DNA of 22,051 nucleotides, from the NCBI GenBank assembly GCA_021203685.1, contig JAJQAS010000285.1, positions 22,946 to 44,996 of the forward strand. The letters run 5' to 3'. The DNA is from Clostridiales bacterium. Its GTDB lineage: Bacteria > Bacillota > Clostridia > Oscillospirales > Oscillospiraceae. The notes under the pieces are model-generated. The model worked only from the letters and a program-made list of their open reading frames with translations, had not been told where the DNA came from and did no database searches. The position numbers and the translations under genes were made by a program. This document shows, piece after piece, positions 1 through 8,845 of the stretch (the stretch's first letter is position 1; every line of letters starts with the position of its first letter).

Positions 1-736
1 GGGAGCGCTGCTCCTGCTGGCCGCCGGAGGGGTCCTGCTATACGCGGGAGGCCGTCCGTGGCTCTTTGGAGCGCTGCTTCTGTGGGGCCTTGGGTTGCTG
101 TTGGCGCTGCTGACGGTGGCCGCGCTGCTGCCGCCCCGCCAGGGAAAATGGCTGCTCCGGGCGGCTGCCGCCGGGGAGCTGGCGGTCTGCGTATTGTTTG
201 GAGGGCTGGAAGCGATGATTTACACCAACTCTGACAGCCAAATCAGCGGGGAACCGGAGATCATGGTGGTTTTGGGGGCCAAGCTCTGGAACCACGAACC
301 TTCCCCGGTGCTGACGGGGCGGCTGGACGCCGCCCTGGACTATCTGGAAACCCACCCGGACATGACCGTGGTGGTCACCGGCGGGATGGGGGACGACGAA
401 CCGGTCTCCGAAGCCTCCTGCATGGCGGACTATCTGGTCGAGGGCGGCTTCCCCCGGGAACAGATTCTGTTGGAGGAAAGCGCCACCAACACCCTGGAAA
501 ACCTGCTGTTTTCCGCCCGGCTGCTGCAAAATCAGGGGTATTCCACGGAAAACCTGCTGGTGGTCAGCAACGGCGCGCACATGGCCCGGGTGAAGCTGCT
601 GGCCCGGCGCATCGGGCTGGACATCAGCACCCTCTCCACACCGGTACCGGGTGGGATTGCCTACAAGACCTACTTCCGGGCCAGAGAGGGCGCGGCGCTG
701 GTGAAATCCTGGCTGTTTGACAAAGGGACGATATAA
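1..736 (+). CDS. YdcF/SanA-like DUF218 membrane protein (5' end outside window)
   Basis: The frame is open from base 2, so the true start lies upstream and this is the C-terminal part of the protein. The first roughly 75 visible residues are strongly hydrophobic and would make two or three membrane segments. They are followed by a soluble DUF218 domain starting at the IMVVLGAKL strand, with the family's conserved VVTGG turn, a PREQILLEESATNT segment and a final SNGAHMARV motif. DUF218 proteins (SanA, ElyC, YdcF) are envelope-associated proteins linked to cell wall or lipid-carrier metabolism; the exact reaction is not settled. The stop codon is 2 nt before the prfA start, so it is probably cotranscribed with prfA. 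Family assignment is firm; function is not. Confidence 0.85.
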   Translation, partial: GALLLLAAGGVLLYAGGRPWLFGALLLWGLGLLLALLTVAALLPPRQGKWLLRAAAAGELAVCVLFGGLEAMIYTNSDSQISGEPEIMVVLGAKLWNHEPSPVLTGRLDAALDYLETHPDMTVVVTGGMGDDEPVSEASCMADYLVEGGFPREQILLEESATNTLENLLFSARLLQNQGYSTENLLVVSNGAHMARVKLLARRIGLDISTLSTPVPGGIAYKTYFRAREGAALVKSWLFDKGTI

Positions 737-738
737 GT

Positions 739-1806
739 ATGTTTGAAAAATTGCGGCAACTGGAGCAGCGGTACAGTCTGGTGCAGGCCCGGCTCAACCA
801 GCCGGAGACCTACGGCGACGCCGCTCTGGTGGCAAAACTGAACCGGGAATTGCGGGAGCTGGAAGAGCTGGTGACCACCTACCGGGCATGGCAGCGCTGC
901 CAGGAGACCATGGAGCAGTCCGAGGAACTGTCTCACGACCCGGACCCGGAGCTGCGGGCGCTGGCGGCAGAGGAGTATCAGTCCGCCAAAGAGGAATCTC
1001 AGCGGCTGGAGCGGGAGCTGCAAATTTTGCTGCTGCCCAAAGACCCCAACGACGGCAAAAACGTCATCGTGGAGATTCGCGCCGGGGTCGGGGGAGAGGA
1101 GGCCGCCCTGTTCGCCCACTCCCTCTACCGGATGTACGGGATGTATGGCGACCGGCGGGGCTGGAAACAGGAGGTCGCCAATGCCAGCCTGACCGAGCTG
1201 GGCGGCGTGAAGGAAATCACCTTTACAGTCAGCGGAGAGGACGTTTTTTCCCGCATGAAGTACGAATCCGGCGTCCACCGGGTCCAGCGGGTGCCGGAGA
1301 CGGAATCCGGCGGGCGGGTCCACACCTCCACCGTCACCGTGGCGGTGTTGCCGGAGGTGGACGAGGTGGAGTTTGAACTGGACCGGAACGACCTCCGCAT
1401 TGACACCTTCCGCAGCTCCGGCGCGGGGGGCCAGCACATCAACAAGACCTCCTCCGCCATCCGCGTGACCCATATCCCCACGGGAACGGTGGTGGAGTGC
1501 CAGGACCAGCGCAGCCAGTTCCAGAACAAGGACCGGGCGCTGGAGATTCTGCGGGCCAGGCTCTACCAGCAAAAGCTGCGGGAGCAGCAGGAGACGGTGG
1601 CGGCGGACCGTCGCAGCCAGGTGGGAACGGGGATGCGCAACGAGCGCATCCGCACCTACAACTTCCCACAGGGCCGGGTCACGGACCACCGGATCGGATT
1701 GACCCTTTATAAGCTGGACAGCGTCATGGACGGGTCGCTGGACGAGCTGATCGACGCGCTGGCCGCCGCCGCCCAGGCGGCAAAGCTGGCGGAACATTCA
1801 TTATAA
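739..1806 (+). CDS. prfA: Peptide chain release factor 1 (RF-1)
   Basis: Cytosolic class I release factor that reads UAA and UAG and triggers hydrolysis of peptidyl-tRNA. The 355-residue length is normal for RF-1. An N-terminal helical domain is followed by the codon-recognition domain with the RF-1 type P-x-T motif (PET, residues 186-188), which separates it from RF-2 (SPF). The catalytic GGQ lies at residues 230-232 within SSGAGGQHINKTSSAIR. The ATG at 739 follows the preceding stop by 2 nt and has an AAAGGGA ribosome binding site upstream. prmC, the methyltransferase that modifies the GGQ glutamine, is often next to prfA but is not downstream here; it may lie upstream of the window. Confidence 0.97.
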   Translation: MFEKLRQLEQRYSLVQARLNQPETYGDAALVAKLNRELRELEELVTTYRAWQRCQETMEQSEELSHDPDPELRALAAEEYQSAKEESQRLERELQILLLPKDPNDGKNVIVEIRAGVGGEEAALFAHSLYRMYGMYGDRRGWKQEVANASLTELGGVKEITFTVSGEDVFSRMKYESGVHRVQRVPETESGGRVHTSTVTVAVLPEVDEVEFELDRNDLRIDTFRSSGAGGQHINKTSSAIRVTHIPTGTVVECQDQRSQFQNKDRALEILRARLYQQKLREQQETVAADRRSQVGTGMRNERIRTYNFPQGRVTDHRIGLTLYKLDSVMDGSLDELIDALAAAAQAAKLAEHSL

Positions 1807-1830
1807 ACAGAAATCGGTGAAAGACAAACC

Positions 1831-2868
1831 ATGAGGACCAAGCTGTTTATCATTCCCCAGGCAGAGGGATTCCAGGAAGAGATCGACCAGGCCGCGCATA
1901 TCATCCGGGAGGGCGGTCTGGTGGCCATCCCCACAGAGACCGTCTACGGTCTGGGGGCGGACGCCCTGAACGAGGACGCGGTGTGCCGCATCTACGAGGC
2001 CAAAGGCCGCCCCTCCAACAACCCGCTCATTATCCACGTCCCCTCGGCGGACTGGCTGGCGGACTATTGCCGGGATGTACCGGAGGTGGCCTATCGGCTG
2101 GCAGAGAAGTTCTGGCCCGGCCCCCTGACCATGATTTTGCAGGCCAAAGACGTGGTGCCCAAGCGCACCACCGGCGGGCTGGACACCGTGGCCGTTCGCT
2201 GCCCCTCTCATCCGGTGGCTCTCGCCATTATCCGGGCGGCTGGGGTGCCAGTGGCGGCTCCCAGCGCCAACACATCGGGCCGCCCCAGCTGCACCACCGC
2301 CCAGCACGTCATTGAGGACATGGCGGGCAAAATCGAGGGCATCGTGGACGGGGGAGACTGCGCCGTGGGGGTGGAGTCCACCATCATCGACCTGACCTGC
2401 ACGCCGCCCCAGCTGCTCCGCCCCGGCGGAATGCCACTGGAGGACATCCAGGCGGTCATCGGCACCGTCCGCATCAACGGGGCGGTCACCAGTGAACCGG
2501 CCCCCGGTGAAGTTCCCCGCGCCCCCGGCATGGCCTATCGGCACTATGCGCCAAAGGCTCCCGTCACCGTGGTGGTGGGGGAGCCGGAGCGCAGCGCCCG
2601 GTTCATCCAGGCCAACGTGGGCCGGTACTCCGGGGTCATCTGCTTCGACGAGTTCGCGGAGCGTTACCCGGAGCAGGTGGTGCAGTCCCTGGGCAGCGTG
2701 GAGGACAAGGCGGAGCAGGCCCGACGGGTGTTCGACGCCCTGCGGGCCTTCGACAGCACGCAGGTGCAGGAAATTTACGCCCAGTGCCCCGACTCCGAGG
2801 GGCTGGGCCTCGCCGTGGGCAACCGGCTGAAAAAAGCCGCCGGGTTCCACGTGGTGGAAGTCCGATGA
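1831..2868 (+). CDS. ywlC: Threonylcarbamoyl-AMP synthase (Sua5/YwlC type)
   Basis: Makes threonylcarbamoyl-AMP from threonine, bicarbonate and ATP, the first step of t6A37 modification of ANN-decoding tRNAs; TsaB, TsaD and TsaE finish the reaction. At 345 residues it is the long Sua5 form rather than the short TsaC form. The YrdC domain (about residues 10-205) carries the PTETVYGLGADA signature, the KGRP motif, a WPGPLT motif and a SANTSG motif. A C-terminal Sua5 domain follows the linker APGMAYRHYAPKAPV. The start at 1831 has only a weak GGTGA ribosome binding site, so translation may partly depend on readthrough from prfA. Its stop codon overlaps the coaE start in an ATGA arrangement. Confidence 0.95.
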   Translation: MRTKLFIIPQAEGFQEEIDQAAHIIREGGLVAIPTETVYGLGADALNEDAVCRIYEAKGRPSNNPLIIHVPSADWLADYCRDVPEVAYRLAEKFWPGPLTMILQAKDVVPKRTTGGLDTVAVRCPSHPVALAIIRAAGVPVAAPSANTSGRPSCTTAQHVIEDMAGKIEGIVDGGDCAVGVESTIIDLTCTPPQLLRPGGMPLEDIQAVIGTVRINGAVTSEPAPGEVPRAPGMAYRHYAPKAPVTVVVGEPERSARFIQANVGRYSGVICFDEFAERYPEQVVQSLGSVEDKAEQARRVFDALRAFDSTQVQEIYAQCPDSEGLGLAVGNRLKKAAGFHVVEVR

Positions 2869-3473
2869 AGGTGCTGGGCATCGTCGGCGGCACCGGCGCG
2901 GGCAAGACCACCGCCCTCCAAGAGCTGACCGCGCTGAACGCGGCGATTCTGGACTGCGATGCCATCTATCACCAGCTGCTGCGCACCAGCGTTCCCCTAC
3001 AGGCGGCGCTGACCGCCCGCTTTGGGCCGGTGTCCGGCCCGGAGGGAATCGACCGGAAGAAGCTGGGCGACATCGTGTTCCACGACCCTCAGGCCCTGAC
3101 TGATTTGAATGGCATCACCTTTGACTTTATCGTCCGGGAGGTGCGCCGCCAGGTCCGGGAGGCGGAGCGGGCCGGACGTTCCGCCGCGGCCATCGACGCG
3201 GTGGCGCTGCTGGAGTGTGACCTGCGGGAGGACTGCAACGAAATCATCGCCATCTGCGCCCCGGCAGAGGTCCGGGTGCGGCGCATCATGGACCGGGAGG
3301 GCATCAGCGAGGAGTACGCCCGCAGCCGTGTGGCCGCCCAGCGGGACGAGGCGTGGTATCGGGCCAGATGCGACTATGTGCTGCTCAACGACGGCAGCCG
3401 GGAGGCATTCCAGGCGGAGGCGCGGGCGCTTTTCCGGCGGCTGCTGAATGAGAGCTGCCTGTCTGGTGGTTGA
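2865..3473 (+). CDS. coaE: Dephospho-CoA kinase
   Basis: Catalyses the last step of coenzyme A synthesis, ATP-dependent phosphorylation of the ribose 3'-OH of dephospho-CoA, in the cytosol. The predicted protein has 202 residues, normal for CoaE, with the P-loop GGTGAGKT at residues 8-15 and the DCDAIYH segment that follows it in this family. The start is placed at the ATG of the ATGA overlap with the preceding gene; an upstream in-frame extension would be read inside that gene and lacks homology. The usual PLLFE-type motif in the CoA-binding region is degenerate here (VALLEC), so this is a divergent member. A promoter for the next gene overlaps its stop codon. Confidence 0.9.
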   Translation: MKVLGIVGGTGAGKTTALQELTALNAAILDCDAIYHQLLRTSVPLQAALTARFGPVSGPEGIDRKKLGDIVFHDPQALTDLNGITFDFIVREVRRQVREAERAGRSAAAIDAVALLECDLREDCNEIIAICAPAEVRVRRIMDREGISEEYARSRVAAQRDEAWYRARCDYVLLNDGSREAFQAEARALFRRLLNESCLSGG

Positions 3474-3498
3474 CAAACTGCAAACAACTGGATACAAT
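3470..3498 (+). promoter_or_regulatory. Sigma-A promoter for the aminopeptidase operon
   Basis: A TTGACA -35 box (3470-3475) and a TACAAT -10 box (3493-3498) are separated by exactly 17 bp. The -35 box overlaps the coaE stop codon. The predicted transcript begins near 3505 and reaches an AGGAG ribosome binding site ahead of the ATG at 3531. This separates the prfA-coaE run from apeA-uppP-ftsK. Confidence 0.85.
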
Positions 3499-3530
3499 GT
3501 AGATAAATTTTTGAATAGGAGCCGATTATC

Positions 3531-4919
3531 ATGGAACAAACAAAAAAGGAAACGCTTTTGCTGAACCGGGACAACGGCTATGACCGCATTTCGGCGGCGG
3601 AGCGGGCAGAAATGAACGCCTACTGCGAGGGGTACAAGGTCTATCTGGACAAGGGCCGCACCGAGCGGGAGTGCGTGACTGAGACCGTGGCTATGGCCCA
3701 GGCCAGGGGCTACCGGCCTCTGGTGCGGGGCGAAGCCCTCAAAGCCGGCGACAAGGTCTATCGCGTTATCAGCAACAAATCCGTCCTGTTGGCGGTCATC
3801 GGCCAGCAATCCATGGAGAAGGGCGCGGTCATCGGCGGCGCACACATCGACTGCCCCCGGCTGGACCTGAAGCCCACCCCCCTCTACGAGGACAGCGAGC
3901 TGGCCCTGGCCAAGACCCACTATTACGGCGGCATCCGCAAGTACCACTGGGTATCCATCCCTCTGGCCCTCCACGGCGTGGTCTGCAAGGCGGACGGCGC
4001 CACCGTCACCGTCCGCATCGGGGACGAACCCGGCGACCCTGTGCTTACCATCCCCGACCTGCTGCCCCACCTGGCGGATAAACAGTCCAAGGAGCCCCTG
4101 TGGCAGGCCATCAAAGGCGAGGATTTGAACATCATCCTGGGCAGCTGCCCCGTCCCCGAAAAGGACGAGAAGGAGCGGGTCAAGCTGATGGTGCTGAACC
4201 TGCTGAACGAAAAGTACGGCATCACCGAGGCCGATTTCATTTCCGCCGAGCTGTGCGCCGTTCCCGCCTATGCCCCGGCAGACGTGGGGCTGGACCGTTC
4301 CATGATCGGCGGCTATGGGCAGGACGACCGGGTCTGCGGCTACGCCGTCCTCAAGGCCCTGTTCGACAGCGAAGACAGCCTTAAGCGCACCGGAATCTGC
4401 ATCCTCACCGACAAGGAGGAAATTGGATCCTATGGCCTGACCGGCATGGACAGCGCCTACTTCGACATCTTCCTCTCTGACCTGTGCCGCGCCCAGGGGG
4501 CGGACCTCAACACCTGTATTGAGAACTCCTTCTGTCTCTCCGCAGACGTGACCGCCGCCTACGACCCCAACTTTGCCAACGTCTACGACACCCGCACCGC
4601 TGCCCGGCTGAACAAGGGCGTGGGCCTGTGCAAGTACACTGGCAGCCGGGGCAAGAGCGGTGCGTCGGACGCCCCCGCCGAGGTGGTGGCCTATGCCCGC
4701 CGGGTGCTGGACAACGCCGGCGTGGTCTGGCAGATGTGCGAGCTGGGCAAGGTAGACGAGGGCGGCGGCGGCACCATCGCCCACTACATGACCCGCCGGG
4801 GCATCGCCACGCTGGACGCGGGCACGCCGCTGTTGGCCATGCACGCCCCCTTTGAGGTGTCCGGCAAGCTGGACTGCTATATGACCTACCGGGCCATGCT
4901 GGCGTTCTACAACGACTGA
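3531..4919 (+). CDS. apeA: M18 family (aspartyl-type) aminopeptidase
   Basis: Dinuclear-zinc aminopeptidase of the M18 family, which removes N-terminal residues, typically acidic ones, from peptides in the cytosol. Length is 462 residues. The metal-binding signatures can be followed along the protein: GGAHIDCPRLDLK with His105 and Asp107, the DKEEIGSYG glutamate pair, SADVTAAYDPNF, and a C-terminal GGTIAHYM histidine. The start at 3531 has a clear AGGAG site and its own consensus promoter 33 bp upstream. uppP begins 55 bp downstream with no terminator between, so the genes are probably cotranscribed. Substrate preference cannot be read from the sequence; the gene symbol reflects the family. 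Confidence 0.9.
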   Translation: MEQTKKETLLLNRDNGYDRISAAERAEMNAYCEGYKVYLDKGRTERECVTETVAMAQARGYRPLVRGEALKAGDKVYRVISNKSVLLAVIGQQSMEKGAVIGGAHIDCPRLDLKPTPLYEDSELALAKTHYYGGIRKYHWVSIPLALHGVVCKADGATVTVRIGDEPGDPVLTIPDLLPHLADKQSKEPLWQAIKGEDLNIILGSCPVPEKDEKERVKLMVLNLLNEKYGITEADFISAELCAVPAYAPADVGLDRSMIGGYGQDDRVCGYAVLKALFDSEDSLKRTGICILTDKEEIGSYGLTGMDSAYFDIFLSDLCRAQGADLNTCIENSFCLSADVTAAYDPNFANVYDTRTAARLNKGVGLCKYTGSRGKSGASDAPAEVVAYARRVLDNAGVVWQMCELGKVDEGGGGTIAHYMTRRGIATLDAGTPLLAMHAPFEVSGKLDCYMTYRAMLAFYND

Positions 4920-4974
4920 TCTCCTCGTATCCTGTAGTCGCATTCATTTCGCCTGTTTGGGAGGAATCTAACCT

Positions 4975-5811
4975 ATGACCTATCTGCAATCCGCATTCCT
5001 GGGCCTGGTGCAGGGCATCGCTGAGTTTCTGCCCATCTCCAGTTCCGGCCATCTCTCGCTGTTTCAAAACTTCCTGGGGCTGCAAAGCGCGGAGGAGGCC
5101 AGCATGTTCTTCGACGTGCTGCTCCACCTGGGAACGCTCATTGCCGTGTTCGTGGTCTACTGGCGGGACATCTGGGAGATGATCCTGGAGTTCTTCCGGT
5201 GGATCGGCGACCTGGCCCACGGCGGCACGAAAGGCCAGCCGGTCCCTCCCGCCCGGCGGATGATTTTGCTCATCATCGTGGGCACCCTGCCCCTGCTGCT
5301 GGTGCTGCCCATCAAGGACGCGGTGGACAGCCTCTACAGCAACACCTACTTTATCGGCTTCGCCTTGCTGGTGACAGGTACCCTGCTCTTTGTCTCTGAC
5401 CGCATGGCCCACGGCAACAAGACCGAGAAAACCGCCACCATCGTGGACGCGCTGGTGGTGGGGTGCGCCCAGGGCCTGGCCACTGTTCCCGGCCTGTCCC
5501 GCTCCGGCACCACCATCGCGGCGGGGCTGCTGCGGGGCTACCAGCGGGAGTACGCCGTGCGCTATTCCTTCCTGATGAGCATTCCGGCGGTCATCGGGGC
5601 CAACATCCTCAGTCTGAAAGACGCCTTTGAGGCGGGCATCGACGCCGATATGATCCCCGTTTACCTTGTGGGCGTGTTGGTGGCGGCGGTCTCCGGCTAC
5701 TTCGCCATTCGGCTGGTGAATCTGCTCTCCAACAAGGGCAAGTTCGGCGCATTTGCCTATTACTGCTGGGGCGTGGGCGTGCTGGCCCTGGTACTTAGCT
5801 TCGTGCTATAA
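4975..5811 (+). CDS. uppP: Undecaprenyl-diphosphatase UppP/BacA
   Basis: Integral membrane enzyme that dephosphorylates undecaprenyl pyrophosphate to regenerate the lipid carrier for peptidoglycan and other wall polymers; overproduction gives bacitracin resistance in other bacteria. The 278-residue length fits the family. The first signature, GIAEFLPISSSGH (about residues 14-26), supplies the glutamate and serine/histidine active-site residues, and the second, LSRSGTT (residues 174-180), supplies the phosphate-binding arginine. Multiple hydrophobic segments run through the rest. The ATG at 4975 is preceded by GGGAGGAATC, a strong ribosome binding site. It sits between an aminopeptidase and ftsK, probably in the same transcript. 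Confidence 0.97.
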   Translation: MTYLQSAFLGLVQGIAEFLPISSSGHLSLFQNFLGLQSAEEASMFFDVLLHLGTLIAVFVVYWRDIWEMILEFFRWIGDLAHGGTKGQPVPPARRMILLIIVGTLPLLLVLPIKDAVDSLYSNTYFIGFALLVTGTLLFVSDRMAHGNKTEKTATIVDALVVGCAQGLATVPGLSRSGTTIAAGLLRGYQREYAVRYSFLMSIPAVIGANILSLKDAFEAGIDADMIPVYLVGVLVAAVSGYFAIRLVNLLSNKGKFGAFAYYCWGVGVLALVLSFVL

Positions 5812-5866
5812 GGTAAAACCGTTTTTTCTTCCGGCGGGCTACGCTGCCCACTGGATTCACGAATGG

Positions 5867-5919
5867 AACCGCTGATGAAACGGACCTGGCGCAAGGGCTG
5901 GGGCGCGCCGTCAGCGGTT
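5867..5919 (+). promoter_or_regulatory. Inverted repeat in the ftsK leader
   Basis: AACCGCTGA (5867-5875) is repeated as its exact reverse complement at 5911-5919. Allowing G-U pairs the stem extends to about 13 bp, and an inner GGCGC/GCGCC pairing (starting near 5888) can form. The ftsK ribosome binding site (AAGGAG, near 5929) lies about 10 nt beyond the stem. No poly-T follows, so it is not a terminator. Function is unknown. Confidence 0.5.
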
Positions 5920-5942
5920 TCGTGTACGAAGGAGAATTTGTT

Positions 5943-8729
5943 ATGGCAGCAAGTCAGACAAAAAAATCTCAAACCAAAAAGACAACGGCCAAAAAATCCG
6001 GCCAGAGCGGCAGATCCACCGCCAAAAAGTCCACCTCCGCTGCGAAAAAGACCAAGTCCGCCGCGTCCAAAACGACTGCGGCGAAAAAGGTAACGTCCGC
6101 CGGTCGGCGGCGCGGCGGTGCGCCGTCCGGCTATGGCAGAACGGTGTGGGCGGTGGTGTTGCTGGTCCTTTCGGTGTTTTCCGCGTTGAGCTGGTTCCAG
6201 GTGGAGGGGAGCTTTATTGCCCTTCTGGAGTGGCTGGAGCGGGGGATTGTGGGCTGCGGCTACTGGACCGCGCCGGTGGCACTGCTCATCGCCAGCGGCG
6301 TGCTGTTCTTCCACCGGAACCGGCCTGTGCTGGGGCGGACGATTTGCGCACTGCTGCTGCCGCTGCTCATTGGAGCGGAGGTACATACCATGTTCGGCAC
6401 CCTGGACCTGGATTTGGCCGTTGACGGCGTCAGTCGGCTTTGGGACCTCCAGGGCGGGGGCTATACCGGCGGAGTGCTGGGCGGCTCGGCGGCAGTGGCG
6501 ATTTCCCAGGTGTTCAGCCGACAGGGGGCTTTTTTCCTGTTGCTGCTGGTCATGGTGGCCTGCGTTATGGTGTTGACTTGCGTCACGCCGGAACTGCTGG
6601 CCGACAAAGTTTTGAGCTATCTTTCCGCCCGCCGGGAAAAACGCCGCAAGGAGAGAGCGGCGCGGCAGACAGAAGAAGAGCAGCCCCGTCCCGGTCTGCT
6701 GGAGCGGCTGAAACCTGGTGCGGCTTACGACCCGGAAGAGGACGAAGAGGAAGACGCACAGGAGGAGGCAGAGCAGCCGAAGGCGGAAAAACCCGCCCGC
6801 CGCGGCGTCTCCAGGCGGCGGTTCAAGGACGAGTTTGACCTGGAGGTAGACGAGACTGCTCCCCCGCCCCAGGAGGCACAGCCGCCGGAGGTAGGGGTGG
6901 TGGTGCCGGAGGACGAGGACTTTTTCCCCGCAAGCCAAATGCCTCGGAAACGGAGCAGACAGGAAAAACTGTTTGACGGCAAACCTGCGGTAAGCACGCC
7001 GGGGGACTACCTGGCCAAAGTGCAGCAGGAGGACCGGGAGGAACAGCCCCCGAAAAAAGCCCGAAAAAAGCGTTCCACACCCGCTCATGCTCCCGCAAAA
7101 GAGCCAGCCGTGACTGCGGAAAAGACAGAGGAAGGATATCATGTGCCCTCTGTTGAGCTGTTGAATAAAGCAGAGCAAGTCAACGGCAGCGCCGCCGGGT
7201 TGGAACTGGAAGAGACCAAAGCCCTGCTGGCCGAGACCATCCAGTCCTTTGGCATCGAATCCAACATTGTGGATGTAACCCGCGGACCGTCTGTCACCCG
7301 GTACGATCTGGAGCTGGAGCGGGGCATCCGACTTAACAAGCTGACCAACCTCTCCAAGGACATCGCCCTGAGCCTGGGCGTGGTCAGTGTCCGCATTGCC
7401 CCGGTGCCGGGGAAGAACTCGGTGGTGGGCATCGAGGTCCCCAACAAGCTGGTCAATCAGGTCACCATCCGCTCGGTCATCGACTCGAAAGAGTTCCGGG
7501 AGGCCAAGTCCCCGGTGGCGTTCGCTGTTGGCAAGGACATCGCCAACCGCAACGTGGTGGGTGACATCGCCAAGCTGCCCCATATGCTCATCGCCGGTAC
7601 CACCGGCTCCGGCAAATCGGTTTGTACCAACTCCCTCATCGTTTCGCTGCTTTACAAGTCCTCTCCGGAGGACGTGAACCTCATCATGATCGACCCCAAG
7701 ATGGTGGAGCTGGGCAATTACAACGGCATTCCCCATCTGCGCATCCCCGTGGTCACCGACCCCAAAAAGGCGGCGGGTGCGCTGCAATGGGCGGTGTACG
7801 AGATGATGCAGCGCTACCAGCTCTTTGCCGGACAGGGCGTGCGGGACCTGAACAGCTACAACGCAGTTGTGACAGCAAACGAAGACCTGGGGGCCGATAA
7901 ACTGCCCCGCATCGTCATCGTCATCGACGAGCTGGCCGACCTGATGCTGGTGGCGGCCAAGGAGGTGGAGGAATCCATCTGTCGGGTGGCCCAGATGGGC
8001 CGTGCTGCCGGGATGCACCTCATCATCGCCACCCAGCGGCCCTCTACCGATGTCATCACCGGCCTGATGAAGGCCAACATCCCCTCCCGCATCGCCCTGG
8101 CGGTGGCGTCCTCCCTGGAGTCCCGCATCATTTTGGACAGTTCCGGCGCGGAGAACCTGGTGGGCAACGGCGATATGCTCTTCGCCCCTCTGGGCAAGGG
8201 AAAACGCCGGGTGCAGGGGTGCTTCATCTCCGAGGAGGAGGTCAACAAGGTCATTGCGGACATCAAAGAGCACTCCACACCCAATTATGACGAAGCGGTC
8301 ATTCAGCAGGTGGAGGAGAACGCCAAGCAGAACGAGAAGAAGGGCAAGGGCGGCGCCTCCGCCATGAACGTGACTATGCCGGATGCCACGGAGCAGCAGC
8401 CGGAGCAGAACGAGGGGAGAGACCCTCTGTTCGTGGACGCGGTGGACACTGTAGTGGAGACGGAGATGGCTTCGGTCTCCATGCTCCAGCGGAAGCTGAA
8501 GCTGGGCTACGCCCGGGCCGCCCGCCTGGTGGACCAGATGGAGGAGGCCGGCATTGTCGGCCCCTTCGAAGGCTCCAAGCCCCGGAAGGTGCTGGTCAAC
8601 AAGGAACGCTGGAGCGAGATGAAGCTCCAGATGGGCCAGCAGGGCGGGCTGGACGCCAACCTGGAGCTGGCGAAGGCCATGAGCGCCGCCGCCGACGCGG
8701 AGGCGTTCTCCGGTCCCGAAGAACTGTAG
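5943..8729 (+). CDS. ftsK: FtsK/SpoIIIE family DNA translocase
   Basis: Membrane-anchored hexameric ATPase that pumps chromosomal DNA through the closing septum at division or sporulation. The ATG at 5943 follows AAGGAGAATTT at ideal spacing; the GTG seven codons upstream (5922) lies before that ribosome binding site and was not used. The 928 residues show a Lys/Ala/Ser/Thr-rich basic tail (1-55), about four transmembrane segments (roughly 60-210), a long charged, Glu/Lys-rich linker (210-390), and the motor domains with Walker A GTTGSGKS (552-559) and Walker B IVIVIDELADLM (Asp662-Glu663). The C-terminal gamma winged helix (about 820-885) contains the MLQRKLKLGYARAARLVDQM helix that reads polar DNA motifs. 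FtsK and SpoIIIE cannot be told apart by sequence alone. Confidence 0.97.
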   Translation: MAASQTKKSQTKKTTAKKSGQSGRSTAKKSTSAAKKTKSAASKTTAAKKVTSAGRRRGGAPSGYGRTVWAVVLLVLSVFSALSWFQVEGSFIALLEWLERGIVGCGYWTAPVALLIASGVLFFHRNRPVLGRTICALLLPLLIGAEVHTMFGTLDLDLAVDGVSRLWDLQGGGYTGGVLGGSAAVAISQVFSRQGAFFLLLLVMVACVMVLTCVTPELLADKVLSYLSARREKRRKERAARQTEEEQPRPGLLERLKPGAAYDPEEDEEEDAQEEAEQPKAEKPARRGVSRRRFKDEFDLEVDETAPPPQEAQPPEVGVVVPEDEDFFPASQMPRKRSRQEKLFDGKPAVSTPGDYLAKVQQEDREEQPPKKARKKRSTPAHAPAKEPAVTAEKTEEGYHVPSVELLNKAEQVNGSAAGLELEETKALLAETIQSFGIESNIVDVTRGPSVTRYDLELERGIRLNKLTNLSKDIALSLGVVSVRIAPVPGKNSVVGIEVPNKLVNQVTIRSVIDSKEFREAKSPVAFAVGKDIANRNVVGDIAKLPHMLIAGTTGSGKSVCTNSLIVSLLYKSSPEDVNLIMIDPKMVELGNYNGIPHLRIPVVTDPKKAAGALQWAVYEMMQRYQLFAGQGVRDLNSYNAVVTANEDLGADKLPRIVIVIDELADLMLVAAKEVEESICRVAQMGRAAGMHLIIATQRPSTDVITGLMKANIPSRIALAVASSLESRIILDSSGAENLVGNGDMLFAPLGKGKRRVQGCFISEEEVNKVIADIKEHSTPNYDEAVIQQVEENAKQNEKKGKGGASAMNVTMPDATEQQPEQNEGRDPLFVDAVDTVVETEMASVSMLQRKLKLGYARAARLVDQMEEAGIVGPFEGSKPRKVLVNKERWSEMKLQMGQQGGLDANLELAKAMSAAADAEAFSGPEEL

Positions 8730-8735
8730 CAACGA

Positions 8736-8778
8736 CCTCCGGTGGGAGGGGCAGGCCGCCCTCCCGTCGGGGGCTTTT
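8736..8778 (+). terminator. Terminator after ftsK
   Basis: A long GC stem (8736-8773) built around GGGAGGG pairing with CCCTCCC, extended by CCTCCG with CGGGGG through G-U pairing, is followed by TTTT at 8775-8778. It begins a few bases after the ftsK stop codon. Confidence 0.75.
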
Positions 8779-8809
8779 GGGGAAAATTAAAAAATCTTTG
8801 AAAAAGTGC

Positions 8810-8838
8810 TTGACAAATCGGGTCAGGTCTGCTATACT
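8810..8838 (+). promoter_or_regulatory. Near-consensus sigma-A promoter for the 8846-9182 RNA
   Basis: TTGACA (8810-8815), 17 bp, TATACT (8833-8838). The predicted start is around 8845. No protein-coding gene begins within the next 400 bp, so the first product is an RNA. This is one of the strongest promoters in the window. Confidence 0.88.
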
Positions 8839-8845
8839 CAATACA

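Noticed and set aside
2997..4943. 648-codon open frame on the minus strand across coaE and apeA
   Set aside because: It overlaps two well-supported plus-strand genes and a promoter, and its translation is low-complexity His/Gly/Val-rich sequence without motifs.
5760..8732. 990-codon open frame on the minus strand opposite ftsK
   Set aside because: The plus strand encodes an unmistakable FtsK/SpoIIIE with all motor motifs. The reverse frame is open because of GC-rich codon bias and shows no recognisable domain.
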